Shown piece by piece: positions 41,613 to 51,001 of a DNA stretch of 64,000 bases. Position 1 is the first letter of the stretch; each line of letters opens with the position of its first letter. The DNA is from Agathobacter rectalis ATCC 33656 (lineage in GTDB: Bacteria; Bacillota; Clostridia; Lachnospirales; Lachnospiraceae): positions 3,039,501 through 3,103,500 of the forward strand of contig NC_012781.1 in NCBI RefSeq assembly GCF_000020605.1, written 5' to 3'. The notes beneath the pieces were generated by a model. That model was given only the letters and a program-made list of their open reading frames with translations, did no database searches and was not told the origin of the DNA. A program made the translations under genes and the position numbers.

Positions 41613-42243
41613 CGGATTATTAACTCAAACTTCGCACATAAATTTTAGCTATGCACCTTGAAAATTCAATATCTGGCAGTTATTCAGTTGTCAATGTTCA
41701 TACTTTATGTAGCTTGCAGTCGTATTTTCAACATAACTGGAAGTGTATTCATAAATGCACTCTCCAATTTGTTGATTTTTTCGTCTGAAAGTTCAATGTT
41801 ATCTGAAAGTATTGTTGTGAAACGGATCCAGTTGATCTGAATCATCTTCATAAAACGATACACCATATCCTTTGCAAAAGCAAGAGTGTTCCGTTCTGTG
41901 ATCAGATTCATATACATGCTTCTGTTAGAAAAGATCAGAAGGAACAGATACTGGAAGATTTCCATTATAGGAACGCCTTTCTTTTTGTAGGCATATGAGG
42001 CTTTCAAAGCTGAGGAAACATGGAATCTCGTGAAATTTTTTTGATAGAATTTGAAATCTGCTTATCATTTTGAGTCGCTTGTGTTATACTTTTATTCATA
42101 GCATGAGCCTTTGGAAGTATGATTGTTTCTGAACAACTCAATTATACCAAAACCTGATGGTTTCATGCTATTTTTTTGCCAGTTATTATTGAATTTTCAA
42201 AGTGCGTAGGCACTTATTCAAGTGCGAGGTTTGAATTATTAAT
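41613..42243 (-). mobile_element. Degenerate IS4-like element remnant
   Basis: An outer imperfect inverted repeat (41613-41639 and 42218-42243; GGATTATTAACTCAAACTTCGCAC type) encloses a perfect inner 14-bp repeat (TTGAAAATTCAATA, 41658-41671 and 42187-42200). A transposase fragment lies between. At about 630 bp it is far shorter than a full IS4-like element, so it is an internally deleted, non-autonomous copy. Confidence 0.6.
41705..42007 (-). pseudogene. IS4-family-like transposase N-terminal fragment
   Basis: About 100 residues resemble the N-terminal region of an IS4-type transposase family common in Clostridia: Ala-Tyr-Lys-Lys-Lys-Gly-Val-Pro-Ile, Phe-Gln-Tyr-Leu-Phe-Leu-Leu-Ile-Phe, Phe-Ala-Lys-Asp-Met-Val-Tyr-Arg-Phe-Met, and Ile-Asn-Trp-Ile-Arg-Phe. 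The DDE core is absent and the upstream part is frame-shifted. It is a relic. Confidence 0.65.
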
Positions 42244-42403
42244 CTATAATTCCCGACATACTTTCCGAACCGCGCCATTATTTTCTGACTACAAACTTGC
42301 CTTAAGCCTTTGATTTTGCTATATTTATAGCCTGATTTTATTACTTTTTAAAATTAAATGTTAGATATGGTAGAAGCTATTTCTAGCCACAAAAGGCATT
42401 TAA

Positions 42404-42556
42404 ATGTATATAGCATATGATGTAAGAAATAGTGTAGAATATGCCAAACTTGTCAAATCAAAACGCAACGGAAAACGCATTGAAAAGAAATATACAAACC
42501 TTGGTAGAGACCTTGATAAAGAGCTTACTTATATCAATGACTCATTTCGTGTATAA
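42404..42556 (+). pseudogene. IS1634-like transposase N-terminal fragment
   Basis: A 50-codon frame reads Met-Tyr-Ile-Ala-Tyr-Asp ... Glu-Tyr-Ala-Lys-Leu-Val-Lys-Ser-Lys-Arg-Asn-Gly-Lys ... Asn-Leu-Gly-Arg-Asp-Leu-Asp-Lys, the start of IS1634-family transposases. A stop codon and unrelated sequence follow. No termini were found. Together with the IS4 relic it fills the 1.2-kb gap between the pseC and ATP-grasp genes; 42244-42403 and 42557-42684 hold nothing further that I can assign. Confidence 0.6.
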
Positions 42557-42684
42557 CAGGTAAGGACGAGTTCTGCACGTTTGAAACTGGAAAGATTTAA
42601 TGAAACTCTATTCCTTAAAAAACAACTTAACTTCACAGATTAAGGATAAAATTAAATTTATATCGTGCTAGACGAATCCAGTAA

Positions 42685-43875
42685 CTATTCTACAATAATC
42701 TCAATTTCACTAATTGCTTTATTTGCAACTTTTTCAACTTCATCTGCTGTGTCTCCAACTATAATTATATGTCCCAATCTGTCATTACTACTATGAGCCT
42801 TACAAACCCTTTCACCAATATTTTTATAAATTTCTATCTCTACAACACCATCTATGTCCTTTACTTTTTCTATTCCATTTATTTGCTTTAATATTCCGTC
42901 TTTCCCTTGAATAAAACGAATAGCTGAACTTTTTTGGAACTTTTTCTCTAGAGGTACTCTTTCTCCTAATAAAGAAGCAAAATAACATTCAATCATATCC
43001 ACCCCAGTAGATAATGGCACAAGCTTAGATGTTATAAAATCACCGCCAAGTCGTGCAGCAATTTCCACAAGCTTCGCTCCGTTAGGCGTAACTTTGATTT
43101 CCGTGTGAGTGGGACCATTTAACATGCCTATAGCATTAATAGCAGCGGTCGCTACTTTCTTAATATCCTCTTGTGCAACTTGTGGCAATTTGCATGGTTC
43201 TGTGTGCCCTAATTCAACAAAATAAGGTACATCCGTAACCATTTTATCCGTAATTGTTATGATATGAGGAACTCCATCTATCGAATATGACTCGACGCTG
43301 ACCTCTGGACCAGTCATAAATTCCTCAACAAGTATCGAACCACTACGTGAATAATGCTCACAATATAGATATAATTCCTCATAATCAGGTTTATCATTTT
43401 TATTAACTAAAATCACTCCCCTACTTGCTGCATTGTCCGCTGGCTTCAATATAAACATATCCTCCATTTTCGGTATGACATTCAAAAATTCTTCATAGCT
43501 ACGAATCTCATAAAAAGAAGGAATGGGAACGCCTTTCTCTTTCATCAGTTTGCGCATTGCAACTTTGTTTGTTGCGCAAATAGCGCCATCATACGAAATA
43601 TCTGTCGCTTTTCCAAGCTTTTCATTAACCCAAACTACTGTTCTAACAGGCATATCGCTTGTTGATGTAATAATGTAATCTGGCTCATATTCTAGAGCAG
43701 CTTTGTATACTGCCTCTTTATCTATTGTACTTATTTCTAAAAATTTATCTGCAAGGGAAATGCCAACCGCATTTGAATCATAGTCCAAAGCGTAGACATA
43801 CATTCCCTTTTCTTTCGCTTTTTTTATTGCCGGAACTTGTAGCCTACTAGCTCCAAGAATAAATATTGACTTCAT
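42685..43875 (-). CDS. ATP-grasp ligase of the nonulosonate cluster
   Basis: This 396-residue protein has a pre-ATP-grasp Rossmann start (Ile-Phe-Ile-Leu-Gly-Ala-Ser). The ATP-grasp domain includes Phe-Ile-Leu-Lys-Pro-Ala-Asp-Asn-Ala-Ala-Ser-Arg-Gly-Val at about 142-155, Val-Glu-Glu-Phe-Met-Thr-Gly-Pro-Glu-Val-Ser-Val-Glu near 187-199 and Glu-Ile-Ala-Ala-Arg-Leu-Gly-Gly-Asp near 271-279. Such enzymes join a carboxylate to an amine using ATP. In this cluster it could acylate an amino sugar, for example with an amino acid, but the substrate is not known. It is the last gene of the pseB operon. Confidence 0.82.
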   Translation of the reverse strand: MKSIFILGASRLQVPAIKKAKEKGMYVYALDYDSNAVGISLADKFLEISTIDKEAVYKAALEYEPDYIITSTSDMPVRTVVWVNEKLGKATDISYDGAICATNKVAMRKLMKEKGVPIPSFYEIRSYEEFLNVIPKMEDMFILKPADNAASRGVILVNKNDKPDYEELYLYCEHYSRSGSILVEEFMTGPEVSVESYSIDGVPHIITITDKMVTDVPYFVELGHTEPCKLPQVAQEDIKKVATAAINAIGMLNGPTHTEIKVTPNGAKLVEIAARLGGDFITSKLVPLSTGVDMIECYFASLLGERVPLEKKFQKSSAIRFIQGKDGILKQINGIEKVKDIDGVVEIEIYKNIGERVCKAHSSNDRLGHIIIVGDTADEVEKVANKAISEIEIIVE

Positions 43876-44000
43876 ACGCTATATCTCCTTATATATTTCG
43901 CAGCTTTATCTTTATTTTTCAACTCAGATTATTCGCCGCAAGAAAACCTCCAGAAATAGGAATTTCCCCTCTAACATCTTATATGAAGTATTAAAGATTA

Positions 44001-45014
44001 TTAATAAACATTAAAAAGTCTAGTGTAAAGCCCCCTTTCAAGTTCACATTTATAATCTTCCATCATATCTACAATGTTTGAATAATGCGGTTCGAACCCA
44101 ATATCCTTCTTGAGTTTAGTTATATCCATTAAAGGAAAACTTCCATTATTAGGAATATCTGGACGCTGTATAACAGTTGAAATGTTATTGTCGTTTGAAA
44201 AGACCTCAATAATTGCTTTTACTATATCTATCAAACGGAAATTCTGTTCATATCCTATATTATAAAAGCCTTTAGATGTTGGAATCTTTAATGCGTTTAA
44301 AACACCGATATTTAAATCTTTTACATAAAGTAAATCTTTTGTAGTATCCGTGCTTCCATATACCTCTATTGGTTCACCTGCTGCCGCTTTATCTATAAAA
44401 ATTTGTATGCCAGATTTTCTATAAATTCCATCCTTATAAAAACTCCCATGTGGTCCAACCCCAAAAATTGTTGGTATTCTAAAGTATATATTGTTCATCT
44501 CATATTTTTCATTGTAGTATCTCATGACATCCCATTTTGCGTTATTTGACATCACAAATGCAGCATGATCATCGGTTAACGAATAATTTAGCGGTGTTTC
44601 CTCTGTAATTACCGTATTAGAATCATAGAGTCTGCAGTCGAAACGCGTACCGAATGAAATCAATTTATTTATGCCTCGAGTCCTACAATATTCTAGTGCA
44701 TTTAATGTCCCCAGTACATTAACTTTATAGTATTCTGCTGTATCATCCGAATCATCATCTTTAGGAATGTTTGAAGGCATCATTGTAGCGAATAAAACGG
44801 CAGCATCAAAATCATACTGATCTAAAACCTTAAAAGAATCATAATCACATACATCAATATTATAATAAGGCACACCGATACTTTCATAATAATCCCTAAA
44901 TCGAGGATTTCTCCCCGTTCCGACTACTCCCCCCACAAAATCAGGTGTATTAATCAATTGTTCAACTTGATAAGCACCAATGAAACTTGATGCCCCTATA
45001 ATTAAAATATTCAT
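44001..45014 (-). CDS. NAD-dependent epimerase/dehydratase (extended SDR)
   Basis: The ATG at 45014, with AGGAGAAG upstream, fits the glycine-rich start Met-Asn-Ile-Leu-Ile-Ile-Gly-Ala-Ser-Ser-Phe-Ile-Gly; the longer frame to 45089 overlaps pseG. The 337-residue protein has the SDR nucleotide motif Gly-x2-x3-Gly. The usual Tyr-x3-Lys is not clear: Ala-Phe-Val-Met-Ser-Asn-Asn-Ala-Lys lies at the expected site, so the Tyr may be replaced. It probably modifies a sugar nucleotide or nonulosonate precursor. The product is unknown. Confidence 0.82.
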   Translation of the reverse strand: MNILIIGASSFIGAYQVEQLINTPDFVGGVVGTGRNPRFRDYYESIGVPYYNIDVCDYDSFKVLDQYDFDAAVLFATMMPSNIPKDDDSDDTAEYYKVNVLGTLNALEYCRTRGINKLISFGTRFDCRLYDSNTVITEETPLNYSLTDDHAAFVMSNNAKWDVMRYYNEKYEMNNIYFRIPTIFGVGPHGSFYKDGIYRKSGIQIFIDKAAAGEPIEVYGSTDTTKDLLYVKDLNIGVLNALKIPTSKGFYNIGYEQNFRLIDIVKAIIEVFSNDNNISTVIQRPDIPNNGSFPLMDITKLKKDIGFEPHYSNIVDMMEDYKCELERGLYTRLFNVY

Positions 45015-45045
45015 TAGCTTCTTCTCCTTTATAAGAATAAGTTTT

Positions 45046-46062
45046 CTAAAATAATTCATCAATAATCTTTTGGCATCCGTTGCCATCAATTAAGTTGTGT
45101 GCATTTTGCGCAAGTCTTATCCGATTATCATAATTTTCAATATAATATAAAGCCTTATCTATAATAGCTTTGACGCATTTATTTACATCTGTATATGAAG
45201 TACCACAATAATCAATAACCCTAAGTGCATCAAGACCTTCTGCGCTTTTAACCTGTTCTTCTACCATAGCAAAAGATATTGTAGGTATAGCCATTGCGGA
45301 TAATTCATAAATTGTCGTACCATTAGCCGATATGGCTAGGTCACAATTTCTCATGATTGTTGACATCGACGATACATTTTCATATAGTTTAACATTAGAA
45401 TTATCATCATACTTTACATGAAGAAGTTCTTTGTTATTAAACATCCTGCCTATAATAACATTCGCAATTATATTTTTTTCTTTCAAAAGATATCTTAATC
45501 TATCTAGTAATAATCCAACCATTCCATCATTATCTGTATTTCCAGTAGTTATAAGTATATTTCTTACTTGCTCTCTATAATGAGGTTCTTGATTTTGAAA
45601 TTCATCCCTCAACGGTGCATAAGATATGCCGAGTAAAAGTTTTGTTCCATTAAAATAGTTATTTTTGTAATAATTGTAGTCAATGTAAGAACTATAATTT
45701 ATCAAAAAATCCAAATTGCCTAAATATTCGGATTTACTCCCAAGATAGCCGACTTTCGCATAGGCTTTTAAACCTTCAACATATTCCTTAGTAATACAAT
45801 ACGTATCTATAAGAAGATAAGGGTCATTTTCCTGTGAAAGAACTTTTATTGTCTGCTCCAAATCAGACATAAGATCTTGCCAGTCTGAATTCAAAATAAC
45901 ATATGATACTCTATTTTGTTTTAATACTTCTACAGGATTATCATCGGCAATAAGGAAAGTTACATCTTTGCCATTTATAATCAATGCTTTGGCTATGGCT
46001 AGACATCGCATAATATGTCCACCAGATATGGTTTGATTACTGTCAACTCTTATAAAAAACAT
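45046..46062 (-). CDS. pseG: UDP-2,4-diacetamido-2,4,6-trideoxy-beta-L-altropyranose hydrolase
   Basis: This 338-residue GT-B-fold enzyme removes UDP in pseudaminic acid synthesis. The N-terminal Phe-Ile-Arg-Val-Asp-Ser-Asn-Gln-Thr-Ile-Ser-Gly-Gly-His-Ile-Met-Arg-Cys-Leu-Ala is the PseG signature, and its His17-type residue is catalytic in Campylobacter PseG. The C-terminal half has Ile-Ser-Ala-Asn-Gly-Thr-Thr-Ile-Tyr-Glu, the UDP site. Fourteen bases separate it from the pseI stop. Confidence 0.9.
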   Translation of the reverse strand: MFFIRVDSNQTISGGHIMRCLAIAKALIINGKDVTFLIADDNPVEVLKQNRVSYVILNSDWQDLMSDLEQTIKVLSQENDPYLLIDTYCITKEYVEGLKAYAKVGYLGSKSEYLGNLDFLINYSSYIDYNYYKNNYFNGTKLLLGISYAPLRDEFQNQEPHYREQVRNILITTGNTDNDGMVGLLLDRLRYLLKEKNIIANVIIGRMFNNKELLHVKYDDNSNVKLYENVSSMSTIMRNCDLAISANGTTIYELSAMAIPTISFAMVEEQVKSAEGLDALRVIDYCGTSYTDVNKCVKAIIDKALYYIENYDNRIRLAQNAHNLIDGNGCQKIIDELF

Positions 46063-46076
46063 ATCCTATTCCTTCA

Positions 46077-47132
46077 TTATTTTTTTACATATTTCCATGC
46101 CATTGCAGTTCCTTTCTTGATATCAACCATAGCTTTTTTCCCTATTATTTCATCATAATACCAAGTACTAAGACCACACCCTGGGCGAATGGATTTCACA
46201 TTATCTTTTGTAAAAGTCTCTCCTGCTTTAATATCACTAACTACATAAAGAGATCTAGCATGTTTCTTGCCATTTTTTTGAACTTCAGTTAAATTATAAG
46301 TTACCACACCTAAAGCATTTTCTACATTATGGATATCTTCAACCATAGCAGCAAATTCTTCAGGTTCCATTGAAAAAGCACCATCAGGTCCACCATCCGA
46401 ACGTCGTAGGGTCATATGTTTTTCAATTATATGAGCCCCTATTGAAACAGCACAGACATCAACTGCAGACCCCATTGAATGATCAGAAAGTCCCGTAATG
46501 CAGTCGAATGTCTCTGCCATATGTGGTATTGTCCTAAGGTTCAAATCCTTATATGGAGCTGGATATTGCGATACACATTTCAAAATCGCAATGTCATTAT
46601 TTCCAACAGATTTACATGCTTCAACCGCCCTCTCTATATCTGCTAATGTTGCAATGCCAGTAGAAAGTATTATAGGTTTTCCAAGGCTAGCACAGCGTTT
46701 GATAAGAGGGATATCCAAAATTTCGTATGATGCAATCTTATAAACCGGCACATCTAGACTTTCGAGTAAATCAACAGCTGTAAAATCAAATGGGGATGAA
46801 AAAATTTCAATTCCTATTTTCCTTGCATATTTAAAGAGTCCCTCATGCCACTCCCATGGCATATATGCTTTTTCATATAGCTGATAAAGATTTTGTCCTT
46901 CCCAAAGACTTCCCTTGGTTGCCATGAATTCTTCCCCCTGACAATCTATAGTAATTGTATCAGGACGATATGATTGGAGTTTTATTGCATCAGCTCCTGC
47001 TTTCTTAGCCGCCGAAATAATTTTCTTAGCTCTTTCATAATCCTGTAAATGATTTGCAGACATCTCAGCAATAATATAGGCGGGATACCCCTCACCTATC
47101 CTTCTCCCATTTACCTCTATATATTTTGACAT
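46077..47132 (-). CDS. pseI: Pseudaminic acid synthase
   Basis: This 351-residue NeuB-family enzyme condenses phosphoenolpyruvate with the 6-deoxy-altrose derivative. Ile-Ile-Ala-Glu-Met-Ser-Ala-Asn-His near residues 20-28, Ala-Asp-Ala-Ile-Lys-Leu-Gln-Ser-Tyr near 47-55 and Thr-Gly-Leu-Ser-Asp-His-Ser-Met-Gly are the TIM-barrel active-site motifs. A C-terminal SAF (antifreeze-like) domain follows at about 285-350. Met-Ser-Ala-Asn-His rather than Ile-Gly-Ile-Asn-His favours PseI over sialic acid synthase. Its start overlaps pseF by 16 bases. Confidence 0.93.
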   Translation of the reverse strand: MSKYIEVNGRRIGEGYPAYIIAEMSANHLQDYERAKKIISAAKKAGADAIKLQSYRPDTITIDCQGEEFMATKGSLWEGQNLYQLYEKAYMPWEWHEGLFKYARKIGIEIFSSPFDFTAVDLLESLDVPVYKIASYEILDIPLIKRCASLGKPIILSTGIATLADIERAVEACKSVGNNDIAILKCVSQYPAPYKDLNLRTIPHMAETFDCITGLSDHSMGSAVDVCAVSIGAHIIEKHMTLRRSDGGPDGAFSMEPEEFAAMVEDIHNVENALGVVTYNLTEVQKNGKKHARSLYVVSDIKAGETFTKDNVKSIRPGCGLSTWYYDEIIGKKAMVDIKKGTAMAWKYVKK

Positions 47133-47833
47133 TTTGTTTCCCCTTTCATGAGCTTATACTTCATTTCCGCTATAATCCAGTCTTGCTCATTATCAATATC
47201 CTGAACCTCTAATTCAGGTAATTCAATCGGCACAATTTTATCAGTAATCACTCCATTACAAGCCAAATAATCCTTTATGTTATAACAATAAAACTGACCA
47301 GCATCATGAAAAAAGGGTTCTAAATCCTGGGATCTAGAATTTCTATATTCTTCCCATTTAAATTTCATAAAACCATCCTTTAGAACATAAGCCCTTTGCG
47401 GAGGATACGAAAATCTCACGACTGGTATAACTAAGGATGCATGTTTCTTCTTCATTGATACCAATACCCTTCTCAATTTTTCAGCCGTAATAAATGGAGC
47501 TGTTGGATATAGGCACACCATATTATCGAAACACTTACCCATCTTATTATATTCGGATAACACTTCTAACAACACATCTCTTGTAGTTGCAAAATCATTT
47601 GATGTTTCAGCACTACGCAAAAACGGTACTTTTGCTCCATATTTTTTGGCTATCTCTGCTATCTCTTCACTGTCTGTTGACACCATCACTTCATCAAAAC
47701 ATTTGCTCTTCAAAGCAGCCTCAATACTATATGCAATAATTGGTCTACCACAAAATTCTTTTATATTTTTTTTAGGGATTCGTTTTGAACCACCTCTAGC
47801 TGTTATAATTGCAATATTACTCATATTACTCAT
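47117..47833 (-). CDS. pseF: CMP-pseudaminic acid cytidylyltransferase
   Basis: This 238-residue nucleotidyltransferase activates the sugar with CTP. The N-terminal Ile-Ile-Thr-Ala-Arg-Gly-Gly-Ser-Lys-Arg-Ile-Pro-Lys-Lys-Asn is the CTP-binding loop. Ser-Thr-Asp-Ser-Glu-Glu-Ile and Leu-Tyr-Pro-Thr-Ala-Pro-Phe follow, and the Phe-Tyr-Cys-Tyr segment near the end is PseF-like. A GGAGGGAG site precedes the ATG at 47833; a second ATG three codons later is possible. Confidence 0.92.
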   Translation of the reverse strand: MSNMSNIAIITARGGSKRIPKKNIKEFCGRPIIAYSIEAALKSKCFDEVMVSTDSEEIAEIAKKYGAKVPFLRSAETSNDFATTRDVLLEVLSEYNKMGKCFDNMVCLYPTAPFITAEKLRRVLVSMKKKHASLVIPVVRFSYPPQRAYVLKDGFMKFKWEEYRNSRSQDLEPFFHDAGQFYCYNIKDYLACNGVITDKIVPIELPELEVQDIDNEQDWIIAEMKYKLMKGETKCQNI

Positions 47834-47966
47834 ACTACTCCCTCCGTTATTGCTGACATGGAGACATATTTATCTGATTATGGAATTCCCGCCTTATCAT
47901 TTCAGTCCATAAAAAATTGGTTAAAATAAAATTTCTTAGCATCTAACCAAAGCTTCGGTATACCTA

Positions 47967-48962
47967 TTACATTTTGCCCGTTTTTAACAGTGTTTTAATC
48001 TCATCAACACTGAGCCACTGGGTATTTGTCCCCGAACTATATTCAAATCCCTGCTCTACTTTTTTCCCTCCAACCTGTATCTTATTAGTATCCCACCAAT
48101 CAAAATGTGGATATACGATGAAGTGCTTATCATATTCATATGTGAGCATTGAGTCTTCTCTTGTAACCATTATTTCATGAAGTTTCTCTCCTTCACGTAT
48201 ACCAACCTCCGGCATCTCGCATCCCGGTAATATAGCTTGTGCCAAATCTGTTATCTTAAATGAAGGAATCTTTGAGATAAAAGTCTCTCCTCCTTTTGCC
48301 TCTGACAATGCCTTAATCACAAGTTCTACTCCCTGCTCAAGGCTTATCCAGAATCTTGTCATCCTATAGTCTGTTATTGGAAGAGAAGTACCACCATTAG
48401 CAACTATATTTCTGAAAAATGGAATAACTGAGCCTCTGCTTCCTGCTACATTACCATATCTGACGATTGAAAAATTGACGTCCTTTTCCCCTGCATATGC
48501 ATTTGCTGCAATAAACAGCTTATCAGAAACAAGTTTTGTACCTCCATAAAGATTAATTGGATTAACCGCCTTGTCAGTCGAAAGAGCAACAACACGCTTT
48601 ACCCCACAATCTAATGCTGCATCCACTATATTCATAGCACCATTGATATTTGTCTTAACAGCTTCCATCGGATTGTACTCGCATGATGGAACCTGCTTTA
48701 ATGCTGCTGCATGTACCACATAATCCACACCATCGAAAGCTCTGTAAAGTCTTTCTTTATCCCTTACATCTCCTATAAAGAAACGCAGCTTATCAGCCTG
48801 TGGATGTTTCTTATATTCATTCTGCATTACGAACTGCTTATATTCGTCTCTTGAATATATTATTATTTTCTTAGGCTCATAATGCTCCAACACATAACTA
48901 ACAAACTGATGTCCAAATGAACCTGTTCCCCCTGTTACCAAAATCGACTTTCCATTTAACAT
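47967..48962 (-). CDS. pseB: UDP-N-acetylglucosamine 4,6-dehydratase (inverting)
   Basis: The ATG at 48962 has AGGAGG nine bases upstream; the frame upstream to 49010 is not supported. The 331-residue SDR starts Leu-Val-Thr-Gly-Gly-Thr-Gly-Ser-Phe-Gly and has Asp/Lys catalytic residues: Ser-Thr-Asp-Lys-Ala-Val-Asn-Pro-Ile-Asn-Leu-Tyr-Gly-Gly-Thr-Lys, with Thr-Asp-Lys in place of the usual Tyr context. This is the PseB/FlaA1 pattern. It makes the first intermediate of pseudaminic acid by dehydration and C5 inversion. It heads the pse operon. The 133-base gap to pseF has no gene. Confidence 0.94.
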   Translation of the reverse strand: MLNGKSILVTGGTGSFGHQFVSYVLEHYEPKKIIIYSRDEYKQFVMQNEYKKHPQADKLRFFIGDVRDKERLYRAFDGVDYVVHAAALKQVPSCEYNPMEAVKTNINGAMNIVDAALDCGVKRVVALSTDKAVNPINLYGGTKLVSDKLFIAANAYAGEKDVNFSIVRYGNVAGSRGSVIPFFRNIVANGGTSLPITDYRMTRFWISLEQGVELVIKALSEAKGGETFISKIPSFKITDLAQAILPGCEMPEVGIREGEKLHEIMVTREDSMLTYEYDKHFIVYPHFDWWDTNKIQVGGKKVEQGFEYSSGTNTQWLSVDEIKTLLKTGKM

Positions 48963-49019
48963 GAAATATTTCCTCCTGATATTTTCTATCAATGCTTGGA
49001 ATACCTTCATAAATAAAAA

Positions 49020-49048
49020 GCCACCCGAACGTACATAGTCCGAGTGGC
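49020..49048 (-). terminator. Terminator after the third Maf gene
   Basis: The stem GCCACTCG/CGGGTGGC, with a 13-base loop, is followed by TTTTTATTT on the minus strand. It lies about 105 bases past the Maf stop and upstream of pseB. A related GCCACTC stem terminates flagellin at 51335. Confidence 0.8.
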
Positions 49049-49153
49049 ATAATAATTCATCCGATATAAATTTATGCCTCCATGCACCTTAACGATTCTT
49101 CATGAATCTCTTATATTATTATATATCGACATTATACTATAAAAGTTAATATT

Positions 49154-51001
49154 TTAGTTTAACTTTGTTAAATCAATGTAGTTATTATAATCAACCTGCA
49201 TATTTTCAATTGCCTGTAAGTATCCTTTATATGACATTTCACACATTTTTACTATATCATCCACATCACTTTTGATATCTTCTTTAACTCTATATGCAGA
49301 CATTGCTACTGTATATCCAGTTTCAGCATTATACATTCCCAATATTTTTGCTTCAAGACTATCCTGTAGCACAGAGTTAATTTCCATTATCTCCTGAATA
49401 TTTTTTTTAATCTCGTCATTTTCTAGCTCTCCCTTATTATTTCTTATCCTTTCTATCGTTTCCATTCCATCATCCAACATTTCCTTCAAATATTCTAAGT
49501 TCTGTGGCATCTTTCCAAGTATTTCAATTGCCTGTTTTCTTTGTTCTTTATTCATTAGCTTTGGACAGTCATTTACAATTTTAATCCATTTCTTTTCTGA
49601 TAACTTATTACAGCACTCATTAATCGCACTGCTAAGTGTCATTATTTCTGTCCCCTTTATTTTCGCACCACCTTCTGTGGCATCAATAAATCTTATACTA
49701 GGATTTCTTGATATAGTTGCTTCAAACCATTTCCTATATGCATTCATGTTTCCTTCTGTGTAAACATGATTTCCATATATATCTTCTACTTTAAAGTACT
49801 TACCACTTTCTATATCAATATTACTCTCGCTATCATAAGAAGCTGAAGAATGCCCTTTTTTATTAGGATAAGCCAAATCCTGCCCTATCAAAACAATAGT
49901 TTCAAATTTTGACATTATAGCAAGTGAAAACAAATTACAAGCTACAGATCCCCCGCTTTCAATCACTCCAAGGTCAATACCCATTTTCTCCAAAAACTCT
50001 TTCACAAATGGTTCACCACTCCATGTATAAAATCTCTTACCATTATGTAGCAAATCAATCTTCGAATTATAATTTATGTCAACCAGCATAGGAAGGTTTT
50101 CTGTTCCTCTATATTGAAACAATTCCAGAGGTTTATGTGGATCAACAGAAGCAACAATATCAGGTACTATACCTTTTTTTAATAATGGCTTTATTGCTGT
50201 ATCAACTGCCATTATCATTCCTCTTCCTTTGACCTCCTTTAACATATCTATATTTTTATCAAGTGATGGTCCAGCAGATACTATAAATGCCGGATATCCC
50301 TCTTTATTTTCGTTTTCTATATTTTTTATTAAATCTTTTACACCATATTGATCAATTAAATCTAATATATTGTGCCAGAAATTCTCGATATGCTCTCCAT
50401 TAAATGCAATATCCGTATTTTTCTGCATGATAATCTGTTCAATTCTTGCGTAAAAATCATTCAAGAAAAGAAGATAATCGTCAATCATAAGATTTCTATA
50501 TTGTGGCATACAAATTACATCTGTAATGTAAAAATTATTAATATCTACCATCTCATGCAATACTTCTATTCTGGCTCCTCTTGTTTTTTCACCTACAGTT
50601 ATAACCACATGCTCATCTATAATAAAATCTATGTCTTCTACGGTTTCCATGAATTTATGGAAAATTTTTTCAGATGGTTCATGAACATAAATGTAATTAT
50701 CAGGAAATCTTTCTCTAATCTTGCGAACCAACATTCCATTTCCCAACCCAAAAATTATAAAAACTGCAAATGGATTTTTTTCTGCCTTACTTGACCTAAG
50801 TATATGCTCACACTCATTATCCACGCTATACTTGCTATCAAGATAGTATGTATGACCATTTTTCACTATCCCATATATTATTTTTTCATCCAGCGATTTT
50901 GCTGTACAGACATCGCTTTCATCACAATCTGAAACTATTTCTTTTAAGTATGGATAGTTGTATATCAATTTATTATATTTTAATTCTAGATTATTCTCCA
51001 T
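49154..51001 (-). CDS. Maf-type (DUF115/MptE-like) flagellin glycosyltransferase
   Basis: Start ATG at 51001 lies within the last codons of the upstream gene (11-base overlap); the frame further upstream is shadowed by that gene. The protein is 615 residues. The core has Ala-Phe-Ile-Val-Ser-Ala-Gly-Pro-Ser-Leu-Asp-Lys, Val-Asp-Thr-Ala-Ile, Val-Ala-Ser-Val-Asp-Pro-His, Glu-Ser-Gly-Gly-Ser-Val-Ala-Cys-Asn and Ile-Gly-Gln-Asp-Leu-Ala-Tyr. It is more distant from the other two Maf copies and is the one physically linked to flagellin, so it is the best candidate for the main flagellin sialyl-type transferase. Confidence 0.88.
   Translation of the reverse strand: MENNLELKYNKLIYNYPYLKEIVSDCDESDVCTAKSLDEKIIYGIVKNGHTYYLDSKYSVDNECEHILRSSKAEKNPFAVFIIFGLGNGMLVRKIRERFPDNYIYVHEPSEKIFHKFMETVEDIDFIIDEHVVITVGEKTRGARIEVLHEMVDINNFYITDVICMPQYRNLMIDDYLLFLNDFYARIEQIIMQKNTDIAFNGEHIENFWHNILDLIDQYGVKDLIKNIENENKEGYPAFIVSAGPSLDKNIDMLKEVKGRGMIMAVDTAIKPLLKKGIVPDIVASVDPHKPLELFQYRGTENLPMLVDINYNSKIDLLHNGKRFYTWSGEPFVKEFLEKMGIDLGVIESGGSVACNLFSLAIMSKFETIVLIGQDLAYPNKKGHSSASYDSESNIDIESGKYFKVEDIYGNHVYTEGNMNAYRKWFEATISRNPSIRFIDATEGGAKIKGTEIMTLSSAINECCNKLSEKKWIKIVNDCPKLMNKEQRKQAIEILGKMPQNLEYLKEMLDDGMETIERIRNNKGELENDEIKKNIQEIMEINSVLQDSLEAKILGMYNAETGYTVAMSAYRVKEDIKSDVDDIVKMCEMSYKGYLQAIENMQVDYNNYIDLTKLN

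Noticed and set aside
46077-47833. Calling the synthase and cytidylyltransferase neuB and neuA (sialic acid)
   Set aside because: pseB, pseC and pseG neighbours and the PseI/PseF-type motifs point to pseudaminic acid; no neuC-type epimerase is present.
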